From the NCBI GenBank assembly GCA_023653785.1, contig JAMKCH010035290.1, positions 16,087 to 80,086 on the forward strand: a DNA stretch of 64,000 bases. The letters are read 5' to 3'. Each line of letters starts with the position of its first letter. The stretch's first letter is position 1. Source of the DNA: Ophioderma brevispina. Lineage: Eukaryota > Echinodermata > Ophiuroidea > Amphilepidida > Ophiodermatidae. Of the stretch, positions 37,539 to 49,098 are shown in pieces. Made by a program: the position numbers and the translations under genes. Under the pieces are notes generated by a model. It did no database searches and was not told where the DNA came from. It worked only from the letters and a program-made list of their open reading frames with translations.

Positions 37539-37775
37539 TTGCGATCAAAACAAGACCGAGAATGTATGTGGTACTAATTACTCCGGCGATTTGCTGTTGT
37601 AGCATCAGAGTCATGGAAATCGTAAAGTCTTCTACATCCTCGATCATTGTATCAACGATGATAGTAGATTATCATACTTACTGCAGAACTTGTCCTGGAC
37701 TGAAGGTTATTGATGTATCGTCAGGCAACGCGTAATCTGAAGATAGTGTGGCTGAACCGGGTGTACCCGATAGAT
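37539..37775 (-). pseudogene. Calx-beta C-half exon with three clustered stop codons
   Basis: This exon has a good acceptor (tttattag), an excellent donor (GCAA before GTGAGT), the usual 237 nt length and correct phase at both ends. It reads LSGTPGSATLSSDYALP and a SITFSPGQVLQ strand, then meets TAA, TGA and TAA within four codons, then continues in the same frame with IIVDTMIEDVEDFTISM. The last strand is atypical (ISTTYILGLVLIA). The stop cluster begins at a strong internal donor-like GTAAGTAT. It is either a decayed exon or a poison exon; inclusion would truncate the protein. No clean N-half partner was found upstream. Confidence 0.6.
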
Positions 37776-39689
37776 CTAATAAATTGTTGAAAACAATAAA
37801 ATATATCTTTATTGTATGGTCAGAGATAGGGTAAGCAGATACTTCTGTTTCATGAGTCCTTATGCTAATGCGCGAGACGCGAATCACGATTTTCTAAACG
37901 CCGCAATCATCTGATGACAGCACCCCTCCTTTCTGGATGTAAATCTCTGTGCGCAGGGGGTGTTTACCCTTTGGTATTTTTTTTAATGAACTACAACTCT
38001 TTTAAAGTGGGCTGTAAATTATCTAGTTGTTTAGTTAAAAATCACGCGTTTTGTACATCGTTTTCCGGCTGTGAGGGCAATGTTTGACTTTCAGGATACA
38101 GGGCCGGATTCTTACTTGCGTGGTAGCCGTGTCTCCGCGGCAGCTTACTGTTACAGTGCACACATGAGCTAGTTCGCGATTCATGGCTGCGCAACAGGGC
38201 CTTCAAAGTACACATTATTAGGTATAAGCAGTGATGTATCTCTTCTACGTTACGTTAACAAAGGCTACCTCGTAGTTGCCCACTATTGGAAGAAGGTAGA
38301 TATGGCGGTGAACATTCGCTAGATAGACATACAGCTAGCGACGTATCTACCCCGCAGTTATACGCCGCCATTTAGATAGTAGCCAAAGAGGACGATATAC
38401 ACTACTCCTCTGTTCAGCATTTTTTGATTATTTTTAGGAAATCATTACGAAATTCGAAACAAAATTGGCCATGAAAATACCCGTATGCGCTGAGAACCAA
38501 TTTAATCGCACGTATATCTACTCCGCGACAGGTAGTAGCCGCTGGTGACACAATCCGTTCTACGCTGCCGCCCCCCCAAAAAAAAAAACAAAAAAAACAG
38601 GGAATCCTGGCTTCAAGTGTACGTTTAATGGTAGGTATCCTTGTCTACTCGGTATTACGTAGCTATGAAGAATTTGGCCGTATAGTTTTCTCAATGTTAT
38701 CGCAAATGTTGTTGACCCGATTGAGCCCGAAGTCAATTCTGAAATGTCATGATCGATCCGATCGTGGCAAGCTTTTTAATAGAACATATCATGCTTTTAC
38801 AATATGAAAGAATATCATTAAAGCCATTCTTTACTTCCTTATTTGCTTATCCTACACTATCTGTGTCATCAATAAAGCCATTCTGTGAGCGTGATTATCA
38901 AGTAGTACCTCATGTGTAATTCTGCGCTTTCCTTCATCCAGAATATGGCTATAATTACATGGAACATGACTGTCAGAACATCTTTTCTCGAGTATACATT
39001 TCACTTCACACTGAGCCAGTTTTGTATGAAAACACCCAAGGGTGTACCATCATCTTTAAATTTTTACTTATTGATATCCATACTTGTAGCATACTAGCAA
39101 CCGTATTCCAATATAAAATACTCCGACATCACTAAAAAGTCAAATATAAAATACTACAGATATTGATGGAACATGGAATATTTATCCATACTGCTGCCTC
39201 ACTAACATTGGTATGGCACTATAACTCTCTGTTCTGGTTTCACGTTTTCGGAAAAAAACCCGTCATTCTTGCATTTACCTTGTACTTTGTGGTAATATTG
39301 TTGTATTTCTTCTGTGAAGTTTTAGAGGTGAAAGCTAAGAAACATGATGAGGTGATCATCTTGGTCTGTTCTTCTACGCAACACTACACAGGTTGGACTT
39401 CCGGCAAAACCCCATCTTAAAAGACTCGCCTTTAAAGCCGTCGACACCCTGTCGCCGGTGGTTCAAACTTTCCACGCTTGCCTGGGTAGGCAAATCCTGG
39501 ACGTTGCATAATGAATGCCATATAAAGTGATGAATGATAACTCATGCCACTGGTCTTTGCAAACCTTGCCTTGTCCAAACCTTTTTGGACTGGTTTGGCT
39601 CAAGATTCCTCCACATTCAGCCTGTCTGCTGGGCAATGGCTGTCTGGAGGTAGCTATTTTGCACCCTGTCTGCTGGTTCTGGCTAGGTT

Positions 39690-40342
39690 TCAGGGAAGGC
39701 GGTCAGACTCGTGAGCTCTTTTGGGCAATTGCCAGCGTAGCTGTCTCTCCTGTCTGATGTCGGGAATGGGACGCAAGCAATAACGGCAGTGTCTCCGCGG
39801 TTTGACGCAGGCATGCTTATTACAATACGCATAAGGCTCCATACACTTGTGTGCAGTGAAGGTGACACCGACTCCTACTCCGATAGCCATGGGAGGCATA
39901 GCATTCTTAGCTGTGCAAGACTGACGCCATAGTTTGATGTGCATAAAATTCAGGTGTGTCGAATTTTGTCGATAGTTAGAGCGCTGCCTAGCTTCACTCC
40001 TACATATGTTGGACACTCGGCCATTGGGAGTTGTCATTTAGACAGAACCGTGGGAAAGTCATTTTTAGTCGTCCTGGCTTCTTGATGTTCATCCACTGCC
40101 TTTAGGATGAGTGGGGCAGTTGGGGGTGATAAAGTCTGGGGGATACGCGCTGCCATATATCTATCGCGAGATGAGTTGATGATGCTATACGCAGACTCTA
40201 TGACATACTTACCAATCACAAACGCAACTCCATGCTTTTTTTCTTTTCTATATCCTGCGTAAGGAAAGCGCACTGTATATCTACCACTGACGCCATCTCT
40301 TTGGTAGTTTTGAACACCTTTATTCTCGGTGAAGCAAAACAA
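39690..40342 (-). mobile_element. Possible LINE endonuclease fragment
   Basis: The minus strand encodes KKHGVAFVIGK followed by SRDRYMAARI, which resembles the middle of an apurinic-type LINE endonuclease (consensus HGV-x-F/L-...-S-x-R-...-I-x-I). The catalytic histidine and aspartate motifs are not seen. The adjacent minus frame (115 codons, 39690-40037) is rich in Cys and Arg and is not recognised. The evidence is weak and the region could be another repeat. Confidence 0.35.
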
Positions 40343-40785
40343 TCATAATTGATTGTACTAAATGATAATTACGAGTTGGCCCCCTGGAGCCCGTTTATCG
40401 CATTAATGGGAAGATTTAATACAAGTAATTTTCAACATACATTTAACTTTGACCTTTAGTGACTACAGAAAATTGTTGTATTTATGTTACTATCATAAAT
40501 CAAGTATGGGACATCTAATTTGATCCTGAATTCATTTCCGCTCGTAATATGTTCATTTTAACTTCATAATAATAATGATGCCATCATAGAATATTAACAT
40601 TGTCGCGAGTTTACGCTGAATGCTATTCCTATTGGAAATCCTTTTTTAGAGCGAGGGCTCCGTGAGACCTTCCCGCTTTTCCACTAGTGTAAAAAGTCTC
40701 TCAAGTGCTATATCTCATCTAGAAAACATAGTATCAAACAGTAAACTAATTGGATTTTTTACTGCAAGTGTTAATGATATCACAC

Positions 40786-41001
40786 CTGTCTCATCCAAAA
40801 TATAGACGGTTGCAGTACTAGGTTGGCAGATTGCTGCTCCAACAGAAGAAGCTAGTATCATGATGGTAAATGTCTCCAAATCTTCAATGATGTTGTCAGT
40901 AGTAATGGCGAAGTCCACATCAACGTAATCATCACCAGGGGAAAACGTGAACTGTTTTATTACCGGAGATGTGTAGTCTACGCCATCAATTGCAGTAACG
41001 T
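40786..41001 (-). CDS. Exon: Calx-beta C-half
   Basis: This 216 nt phase 1-1 exon starts DVTAIDGVDYTSPV after acceptor ctttcaag, continues through FTFSPGDDYVDVDF and TTDNIIEDLETF, and ends TATVYILDETG at donor AGACAG/GTGTG. The VDYT and FSPG turns and the acidic NIIEDLE segment mark the Calx-beta C-half. At 72 codons it is the shortest C-half exon in the array. Confidence 0.8.
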
Positions 41002-41606
41002 CTTGAAAGCCAAATCTAAATAATTTCATTAAAGAAAAATAGAAGCTTAATGTTTTTGCTTTTTATTATTATTATTTTAGCATAAACAATGATTTGTGCA
41101 GACTCGACAGTTTTCTCTGCCTTCCTTTAGGTGAGATGAAATTTGGGCAGGAAGTTATACAGGTAGAAGTAAATATATATACATGTACAGGTATTACTAT
41201 GAGACAGTAAATATAGTCCGGCGTATTCACAGTCCGGCTACAACGGTAATGAATATGGCACTCAATTCAGTTGACTCTTAACGCAACATTAGTTTCACGC
41301 TTTATTCCGTTATCGTCTATGCAGCCCGGGCTATGGCTCCCGCCGGACTATAGTTGCTTTCACACCGGTCAGCGAGACTGAAGGTTCTTAGTCTGTTTCA
41401 ATTCTGCATGTTTTCACAAAGACCCCTATTTTTATAACTTGATCGCAAGATCGGTCGTGCCTTTTTCTATCCTCTATATCCTATTTTGTTTTAAGAATGA
41501 CTTTCACTGCTTCATTACAATTTGGTTATTGATATACACGTTTATTTTCTATTTTGTGTTGTTCTGTTGGTGGTGCTGCTGCATGCTGTGTTATTTGTGT
41601 GTTTAA

Positions 41607-42354
41607 CACTTAAGTGACTGGGGGTTCCTATGGACCCCAAATTCGTTTTCGCGCTGGCCGCTTTACGCGTGGGATTTTGCGTCCGATTTTTGTTGTTGTA
41701 ATTGTCTGACTTTTAAATGCGCTCTTTTTTATACCAAAAAATTAAAATCGGCCAAGCCGTTAATGAGTTAATTAGTGGGGGTCCCATGAACCCCCCCCCC
41801 CTTGGTCACTTGGTCATCTGAGAATATTTTTAATTATCAAAGAACCAAAGTTATTTTTTTTTTTTTTGCTGATGTATGTTCACACATAGATGTAAGTAAA
41901 CAATTATTAGTAATATTTATGTGCTGAAAACAAACGATTTCGTTGTGGACATTGCTAAACCGTTACTGTACAAACTCTATGGGAAAATGACGTGTATTTT
42001 GCAATACCCGTTAAAAATACAGGATCCCTAAAACTGCAGGGTGTGTGTTACATATATGTAATTTGGGTCTTCTAGAATAGATATCAACATAAAATAAGTT
42101 TTCAAAAAGTTTGATGTAAGCGCAAGGCTCATTTGAAATTTCCGTCTTCTTGTCCAATTTTCGCATGTTTTGAAAACAATGTTTTGCCCCTAATTTGCAG
42201 CCCGAATAACTTGGGGTTTCTTAGACCCTTCACCATGTGGTATAAATTTCGTGTCAAAAATTCCTTCGGGAAAGTGGTTTCCCTTCGTGTGGTCCATGGC
42301 ACCCCCCCCCCCCCCGGCACCAACGGGAGTGAAAACCCCTTGGTCACTTAAGTG
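41607..42354. mobile_element. TTAA-flanked non-autonomous element, family F copy 1
   Basis: CACTTAAGTGACTGGGGG on the left and its mirror CCTTGGTCACTTAAGTG on the right are flanked by TTAA (41603-41606 and 42355-42358), as in piggyBac-type insertions. The terminal repeat itself is palindromic (CACTTAAGTG). An internal end-like sequence near 41.79 kb suggests a short element nested in or fused with a longer one. The element stops 26 bp before the Calx-beta exon at 42381, inside the intron that follows it. Confidence 0.65.
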
Positions 42355-42380
42355 TTAATACAATTACTCATCCCACTCAC

Positions 42381-42491
42381 CGACTCTCACAGTTGAAGTG
42401 TCCCCAAGATAACCGTTTCGTCGAATCCTTATCGTGTGCGTCAAGCTACGTTCTTTCACGACGTACGAGGCACTTTCGATGTAAAAACAAG
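42381..42491 (-). CDS. Exon: Calx-beta N-half
   Basis: This 111 nt phase 1-1 exon runs from acceptor tttgacag to donor GTGAGT and encodes CFYIESASYVVKERSLTHT, then IRIRRNGYLGDTSTVRVG. It closely resembles the N-half exons at 47.6 and 49.6 kb, which suggests duplication of exon pairs. Its partner is the exon at 40.8-41.0 kb. A TTAA-flanked mobile element ends only 27 bp beyond its donor, inside the following intron. Confidence 0.78.
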
Positions 42492-43047
42492 CTGTCAAAT
42501 ATAATTAAGATTATTTTAGTAGTAACTACTTTCAAGTTTAATTCATCCAGCTGAACCAAGTTAAGTGGTGAAGCACCTTGGTCCTCTAGTTTAGTCCGTG
42601 GTCCAACCAAATTCCAAACCAGTCGGTCAAGAAATATATCGGTAGGTAGAAAGTCATGATAGACTAGTCGACAATTCAAACAGGTCCAACATACGAGTGA
42701 CTAGAGTTGCAAATACATCTGCCCTCGATCAATTAGACAACATTGCCTTTCTAGCCAGCAATACCATAATTGTAGTCAAACGTAATGGGATACTACTGTT
42801 TAGGAGTAAACAAATATATTGCAATCTGTCCTGTTTGCTCTATAACATTGCTTGAAGGAAGACGACACCCAAAGTGAAAAACATAATGCTACTCTGAAGC
42901 CAAAAGAACATTGAATAGACCTGGTTACAAACACTGCTTATATTACATTTTATATCTCATAAAACGGCCATATGTGTTGATTGCATTATGGGAAAATGCT
43001 TGTAAATTGTTAGCAAACCATTTTCAGCTCTTTATACAAATGATACG

Positions 43048-43114
43048 TGTTTGTATTTTTGGGACAACTATGTGTTAGTGTCACTAATACATAGTTGTCC
43101 CGTAAATACAAGCA
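43048..43114. repeat. Near-perfect 67 bp palindrome
   Basis: Two arms of about 33 bp (GGGACAACTATGTGTTAGTG on the left, CACTAATACATAGTTGTCCC on the right) with essentially no spacer and only a few mismatches. It could form a cruciform or a tight hairpin RNA. It is not inside any recognised element. Confidence 0.8.
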
Positions 43115-43798
43115 CATGCAATGCATTACACACTCATATGTATCTGTATAATAAGAACTGAAAAGCAACGTGCCTTCACCTTTGACCCAAATGGCACTAA
43201 GGGTCATTTTATAAAGCATATATGACTTTTTCGCAGTTTACATAAACAGATTTATTCAAAGTTATTTTGGCAACATATTATCAGTAGAGTTCAACTAATG
43301 GTTCAATCATTTGCACACAACTACATTATCCGTTTCAAAAGGACTTGGCAGGATAGGCAGAGAGAAGCGCCCTCAATAGTTGTAACTGGGCTGATGAATT
43401 GTCATTTTGCGATATTACGTGTACATAAGACTCGGTTTTCATGAGGTATCCTTGCTTTCCTCTAAAATTGCCATAACAAGTAAAAAACATGATAAACTCC
43501 AAATTGTAAGGGGGTTTGAGTTCTAAGTAACAAACCACAACTATAAATAATTCATACTACTTCAAAATCTCACTTGAGATTTATATTCATGATATTATGC
43601 AACAGGTCTTTCATTGGTGATCAGAGTTACTATAACAGAAGTGGTCATTTGGATAAGGTTCAAAGCCCAGGGAAAATATGTTGGACTATTACATAATACT
43701 AATTCTTTTGCAAAGTTCTATTCATGAATAACAATACAAGTGAGTTCTGGTTTACAGTGTACTTTGTTCTGGTAGAGTAAGCACAAAGTAATATATTC

Positions 43799-43985
43799 AC
43801 TATGAGCCAATAAAATCTGATTCCCATGACGCACTTCAATAGCTTTCATTCACCAGTGCATTTAGCAAATACACCCTCCGTTTCTTAGTGCATGATTTAT
43901 GATACCCAGAACATGCATGGAGCGCTGTTGTTAACAGGTGCACATCCAAGGCTACTGAACTCAGCCCTTGGTAGATTAGCATGCC
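43799..43985. repeat. Dispersed repeat C, copy 3
   Basis: A more diverged copy: CTATGAGCCAATAAAATCTG, ATTCACCAGTGCATTTAGC, AAATACACCC, TGATTTATGATACCCAG, and the end GATTAGCATGCCTT. Confidence 0.6.
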
Positions 43986-44136
43986 TTGCCTCATAGTTAT
44001 TGGGGAGGTCAAACATGAATGATTGAATGTTTATGCTCTTCATTTCTATTTTATGCAACCTCAACTGAGAAATTGTTTAAAATGAACCCTAAAAGAACGG
44101 GAAAGCCACTTACAGGGTAGATAGATATTATCAATA
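43918..44136. repeat. Direct repeat flanking the 44 kb foldback, left copy
   Basis: This copy and the one at 44648-44886 share GTGCACATC, GCTACTGAACTCAGCCC, TTGGTAGATTAGC, GGTCAAAC and GGGAAAGCCACTTACAGGG, ending in the same TAGATAGATATTATCAATA. Its first part overlaps the dispersed repeat that begins at 43.8 kb. Confidence 0.65.
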
Positions 44137-44138
44137 TA

Positions 44139-44642
44139 AAGACCCCCAAAAAGTAACGCAGCATGTCTAAATACCCGCATAGGTTACAAACCATTGGTCT
44201 TTGCACGAAAACATAAAATTATATATATAGTCCGTTTTCTTCCGTAATTTTGATACCCTTCTTGCCCCATTGCGATCAATATTGCCAACACAATACCCGT
44301 TATAAAAAAATCTCTCCCTTTTTAAAAGTTGCAATAAAAGGTATAGCCATATTGATTGCCATTCAGTGAAAGGCCGCATAAAGTGTGTGTCACTGAATGC
44401 ATGGTTGTGCATTGTAACCTTGTAATAATGTCTTCAGATGCAACTTTGAAAATGTGACACATTTTCGTAAAATGGACATTGCGTTGGCGATATTGATCAC
44501 AATGGAGCAAGAAAGGTGTCAAATTTTGCAGAAAAAAAAAAAACCTACTAATTGATATCATTTTATGTTTTCGTGCATAGACCAATGGTTTGTAACTTAT
44601 GGGGGTATTTAGACATGCTGCGTTACTTTTTTTGGGGGTCTT
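44139..44642. mobile_element. TA-flanked foldback element with about 250 bp arms
   Basis: The ends AAGACCCCCAAAAAGTAACG and its mirror are flanked by TA. The arms meet near 44.4 kb, and almost the whole element is inverted repeat (for example ACAAACCATTGGTCT opposite AGACCAATGGTTTGT). There is no coding capacity. It is bracketed by two direct copies of a 200-240 bp segment (43918-44136 and 44648-44886), so it inserted at the edge of, or within, a duplicated repeat. Confidence 0.7.
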
Positions 44643-44647
44643 TATAT

Positions 44648-44886
44648 CAGAACACGCGTGGTCAGCTGTTGTTAACAGGTGGTGCACATCAAATGCTACT
44701 GAACTCAGCCCTTGGTAGATTAGCCTCATAGTAATTGGGAGGTCAAACTTGAATGATTAAATGTTTATTCTCTTCTTTTCTATTTATGCACCCTCGATGG
44801 ACAAATTGTTTAAAACGAACCCTTCCCCCCCCCCCCCCAAAAAAAACGGGAAAGCCACTTACAGGGTAGATAGATATTATCAATAC
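44648..44886. repeat. Direct repeat flanking the 44 kb foldback, right copy
   Basis: It corresponds to 43918-44136 with small differences, including a poly-C/poly-A insertion at 44826-44846. It contains the last part of dispersed repeat C. Confidence 0.65.
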
Positions 44887-45544
44887 ACATCTGCATAATA
44901 AGTCTCTTTCCGTCCTTTTTTGGGGGAAGGGGTTGTATAATAAAATTCGATTTCCCACTGAACGTGCCATTTTCTTCAAAATATGAACATTTCGTGTTTT
45001 TCAAAGTTCGGATCAGAAAACCTCACACTTAAGTTTAATTTATAATTTGCTAAAAAGGGGGGTCTAGATAACGCAATGTCAAATCTGATGGCGCTTCTCT
45101 CTGCTTATCCTGCCAGGTCCTTTAGAGTGTATAGGTCTTGTGACACATCAATGATTTTAGAGCTAACTGCAATATGAGACATTAAATTACTACAAGAATA
45201 CCACATTTTGCATTTTGCTTTCACAATTTGTAAACCGAATCAAATATTTATATTTTTAAGGGGAAAACAAGTTTTTAATAGCGCCACCAAATTGCTTATT
45301 TACGCATATTAACATAACAACGCCATGGCCGATTTTATTTTTTTTCCACCAAAGTATGGGCAACTGATACTCAAATCCTAAAAAATCTGCATATAAAATT
45401 TAGCGTTTAAAAACATGGCGCGCAAAAAAACAAAATCATGGGTCCACGTGGACACCCGCGCCCCTTATACACTTAGGTGTTCTACTACTACGGTCGCTGC
45501 CTTAGAATAAATAAATTAATGAGTGGTGCACAAATTCGCAGTAC

Positions 45545-45793
45545 CTGTTTGGTCAATGATGTACACCTTAGTTGAAGATGGCTTGCACGAACAAATTTCT
45601 TCTCCTGTAGGACCTTGTAAAGTGACTTCAAACACTTCCAGATCTTCAACAATGTCGTCAGATGCAATGGAAAAGGTAATATCTTGACAATACACTCCAG
45701 GAAGGAATAAGAGCGTGTTTACCGTTGGGTAGGTGAAATCAGCGCCCGCTCCCGGAGTACTTCCAACAGTAGTGACATCTTGGACAATATAAC
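45545..45793 (-). CDS. Exon: Calx-beta C-half
   Basis: This phase 1-1 exon encodes YIVQDVTTVGSTPGAGADFT, then a LLFLPG turn, DITFSIASDDIVEDLEVFEV and the closing strand KVYIIDQTG. The acidic DDIVEDLE stretch is the Calx-beta calcium-site region. The long pyrimidine tract ending caaacaag favours the acceptor used here (249 nt). A second in-phase AG 15 bases downstream would start the exon at 45778 (234 nt), and homology with the 40.8 kb exon slightly favours that one. The donor is AAACAG before GTAC. Confidence 0.78.
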
Positions 45794-46300
45794 CTTGTTT
45801 GAAAAAAAAAATGAAAATGATGAAAGCAAAACCAATCATTATACCCTTCGCGTCTACTCATGGTGTATCATGTGCTTTATATAGTATAATATGAATGCAA
45901 TTAATGCAATTTGCAATTATACTGCAAAAAATCATTTTTGGACAAATGAACTACTGTTGGTCAAAAATGGTCGATTCTTACTGAGCGATCGCGAAAGTTA
46001 CCCTGCCTAACTGTTTGGTACTTAAGAAGCCAGTACGTTACTGGTTTAAAAAAGATACTACGCCTAAACTATCTGAACAATTCTACATAATTGCATATAA
46101 TTATATTGCAAAAAAATTGTGTTTGTTGACATGTGAAGCAATGTATAGAATCTTATCTCAACACACATTAGTAGTTACTTTACCCAATATATTTGGCAGG
46201 TTATGTCCGTGACATTTCCAACATCACACAAGATTTCCTACTCAATGAGCAACCTTTCCAAAGATGACTTAAAATTATCTTATGTTCATTGACTTCTTAT

Positions 46301-46653
46301 CCTGTGACACATCATCCAAGGCTCATGACCTCTTATTGCTAAACATCCTGTGACGCATCCTCCAAGGGTCATGACCTCTTATTGCTAAGCATCCTGTGAC
46401 ACATTCTCCAAGGGTCATGACCTCTTATCACTAAACATCCTGTGACATATCCTCCAAGGGTCGTGACCTCTTATCGCTAAGCATCCTGTGACACATCATT
46501 CAAGGGTCATGACATCGCTAAACATCATGTGACACATCCTCCAAGAGTCATGACCTCTTATCGCTAAGCATCCTGTGACACATTCTCCAAGGGTCATGAC
46601 CTCTTTTCGCTAAGCATCCTGTGACACATCCTCCAATGGTCATGTGGATCAAC
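46301..46653. repeat. 46 bp tandem array, eight units
   Basis: Unit starts (CCTGTGACACATC) fall at 46301, 46347, 46393, 46439, 46485, 46526, 46572 and 46618. The spacing is 46 bp throughout except for one 41 bp unit. Each unit contains GGGTCATGACC or a close variant, a palindromic nuclear-receptor-like site. The array lies in the intron between the 47.6 and 45.6 kb Calx-beta exons. Confidence 0.85.
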
Positions 46654-47574
46654 TTTGATGAAAGCCTTAGTTATTTCGGGGATAATGAATATTTTTAATT
46701 GAAAATGATATTCAACAATGACCTTACATAACCTCTACATGGTCGTTGGCCGCTTAACCCTCAACACCCCATATTAACACCAGCTAAGCTTTATGTATTA
46801 ATGCCCATTATGACCGAGGAGTCTATCAGTTTAAGGATATGACAAGTTTTCGAACATCTTGAAGCATATCTTAGTATAAATTATTACGGAGGGATTGTTA
46901 GAAATTACAATCTTTATCCGATTTCTCCATTTTTTGGGGCATGCCCTGATGCAAATCATACCTTCGAAAAAGTGTAACGTATAATAAAGGTAAGTACGAG
47001 CATCTACGTTAAACAGTCGCCGTCTGTATATAATGGTCTTGCTCGTTTATGAATAAAAGCATTTTATGTTATTTTTGTACCTAAAAAGCAATTGGTCACG
47101 TATACGTAATGTTAAATTGCAATAAGCTATGTACAGAAGGCAGTGTAGGGTAATGACCTAAAATAATTATGGTTATAAAATATTCAATGATTTTGACGTG
47201 ATCTAAATCCATCTTTAAAAGGGGCACAAGGAGATTTTTTATGAGATACGAATTTCTCTAAATGTGTGCTTGGTTGATCGTAGAACACCTGCCGGGGAGA
47301 TTTCAACGGTTTATTGGATAACAAGTAAAATAGAAAACCAAAAAAAAAACAACAACTAAGTTTTGAACTTGGCTGTTATCCAGTATCCTGTCCTATCACA
47401 GTCGACAATCAGAATTATATGCACATTTTACGTCCAGATACGGACCTTTGTGTGAAAACTAAAACACGTTGCAAAAAACATATGCAAGGACTGATAGCAA
47501 GAGCTGCACATTTTCAGTTGGGATTTTGGTATAAATCTGGTATGAGAAAAAAAACAGCGATACAAACAACTTAC

Positions 47575-47679
47575 CCACAGAAATAGGAGATGTGAAGCGG
47601 TGCTGAATCTTCACTCGAACTGCCACCGTACCTTCTCTTTCCCCAACTTGGTATTGGGGTTCTTCAATATAGAAGCAAG
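47575..47679 (-). CDS. Exon: Calx-beta N-half
   Basis: This 105 nt phase 1-1 exon lies between acceptor gaaatcag and donor GTAAGTTG. It encodes CFYIEEPQYQVGEREGTVAV followed by RVKIQHRF and ends in PISVG. The aromatic start, EE pair and Y-x-V-x-E core are the first two strands of a Calx-beta domain. It joins in phase to the C-half exon at 45.5-45.8 kb. The intron between them carries the 46 bp tandem array. Confidence 0.78.
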
Positions 47680-48934
47680 CTGATTTCAAAATAAATAGGA
47701 ATATTTGTAATATGTGTGAATGTGTTAATAAAGGATCGTTTTTAGTGCAAAAGCCCCTAATGTTGCCGTACTAGTGAACGGTATTATAAATTAGAAATGA
47801 CCGTGGAATGGTCGTGAAATCAACAAAAATCGCCTCGTTTTCCCAGCAACTATGACTTAAATGCAAATACACAATATAATAAACACTGGTTCTCGTGTGG
47901 AGGAGTGCCATTCCTTGTCTTGAAAACGACATTTTTAATGTTTAGTGCGGTATTATCCAGTATCATAATATTTGATATTAAAACATTTTTAGAGCAAACA
48001 GAGTACATCAAAATCCGAGGGGAGGGGCACTCAACTTTGGTTTTGGTAGGGGTGTGCGGCGGCGCACATATCCGTACCGCCATTTTAGGTCACCTCATGC
48101 AATTAGTTAAGAAAACCACTGCAATTAGATTGTTATTCAAATGTTATTTTCGACCTGATTAGGGAGGTTTCATTATAACAAAATGCATTTATATTAGTAA
48201 AATGATACCACATGTCATCAAGTTAAATGGCAAAAATAGTGTATAGTTAACAGTATGACCCTGTTGCCTCTGTCAAAGGAAATTCCCCCTAATGCATGCA
48301 AAACAATACCTTTGTAATCACATTTATAAACAATTTGAAAAGGCACTATCGGTGATTTGGTTGATTGGCTAAATAATTAAAGTAATGTTAAAACAATAAA
48401 ATAATCAGATGTGTATATATGCTTACAAAAAACAGGTTTCTTAACTCACCCTGCAAGTGATAAAAACTGAAAAGTCATCAAATAAAGACAAATCGGTATC
48501 TTAGTCATTGAGTAATTTTTTGCGTGCAATGGCACATATTTGCGTAGATGGTAGATACCGTATTTATTAATTCGCAGAAACGTGTGTTATTGGTCATTTG
48601 TGATAATACATGGATAAATATCTAGAATGCGTTGCGTTGACTGTAGCGAGAACATTATAAACTGACCAGATGCCGTGGTCAGTGGGACATTGGTATTTGT
48701 CATTCATCATGCGTATGCCGGGGTAAGGTCCCGAATACGTTGGCCTGAATAATTTTTGGTTTGTGTTTGTTATTTTTTTAAATATTTATTGTTTGGGTTT
48801 GGCCCTCGTCAGGAAAGAAGTGAAATATGTGGTTTCCATAAAAATCCAGTAGCGGACCCACGTCAGATTATAGAGCTTCACAAACGAAGGAAAGCCCAGG
48901 AAAGATCCCGTATCGTGGTTAAATATATTATATT

Positions 48935-48992
48935 ATTAATATATTTATATATATATATTTATATATATAGATATATATATCTAGATATATAT

Positions 48993-49028
<36 letters not shown>

Positions 49029-49029
49029 A
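48935..49029. repeat. AT dinucleotide microsatellite
   Basis: About 95 bp of (TA)n with small interruptions. Frames through it give alternating Ile-Tyr and are artefacts. It lies just downstream of the decayed exon at 49.1 kb. Confidence 0.9.
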
Positions 49030-49098
49030 AAAACCTATACCCCTATATTTAGGGATATGTAATGATAAGAGAGAGATTCAATAATTGTAATAATTTAC

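Noticed and set aside
38909..38948. Possible Calx-beta N-half exon on the minus strand near 38.9 kb (IFWMKES, resembling YFWIEEK of the 37.0 kb exon)
   Set aside because: Only about 40 bases lie between the acceptor-like AG and the next donor-like GT, the frame has no Y-x-V-x-E core, and the match is short enough to be chance. It could be the lost partner of the 37.6 kb exon, but the support is too thin.
46301..46653. CRISPR array
   Set aside because: The units are contiguous 46 bp tandem repeats with no unique spacers, in a eukaryotic intron.
48756..49004. 82-codon plus-strand frame ending in Ile-Tyr repeats
   Set aside because: The second half is a translation of the AT microsatellite and the first half has no recognisable domain.
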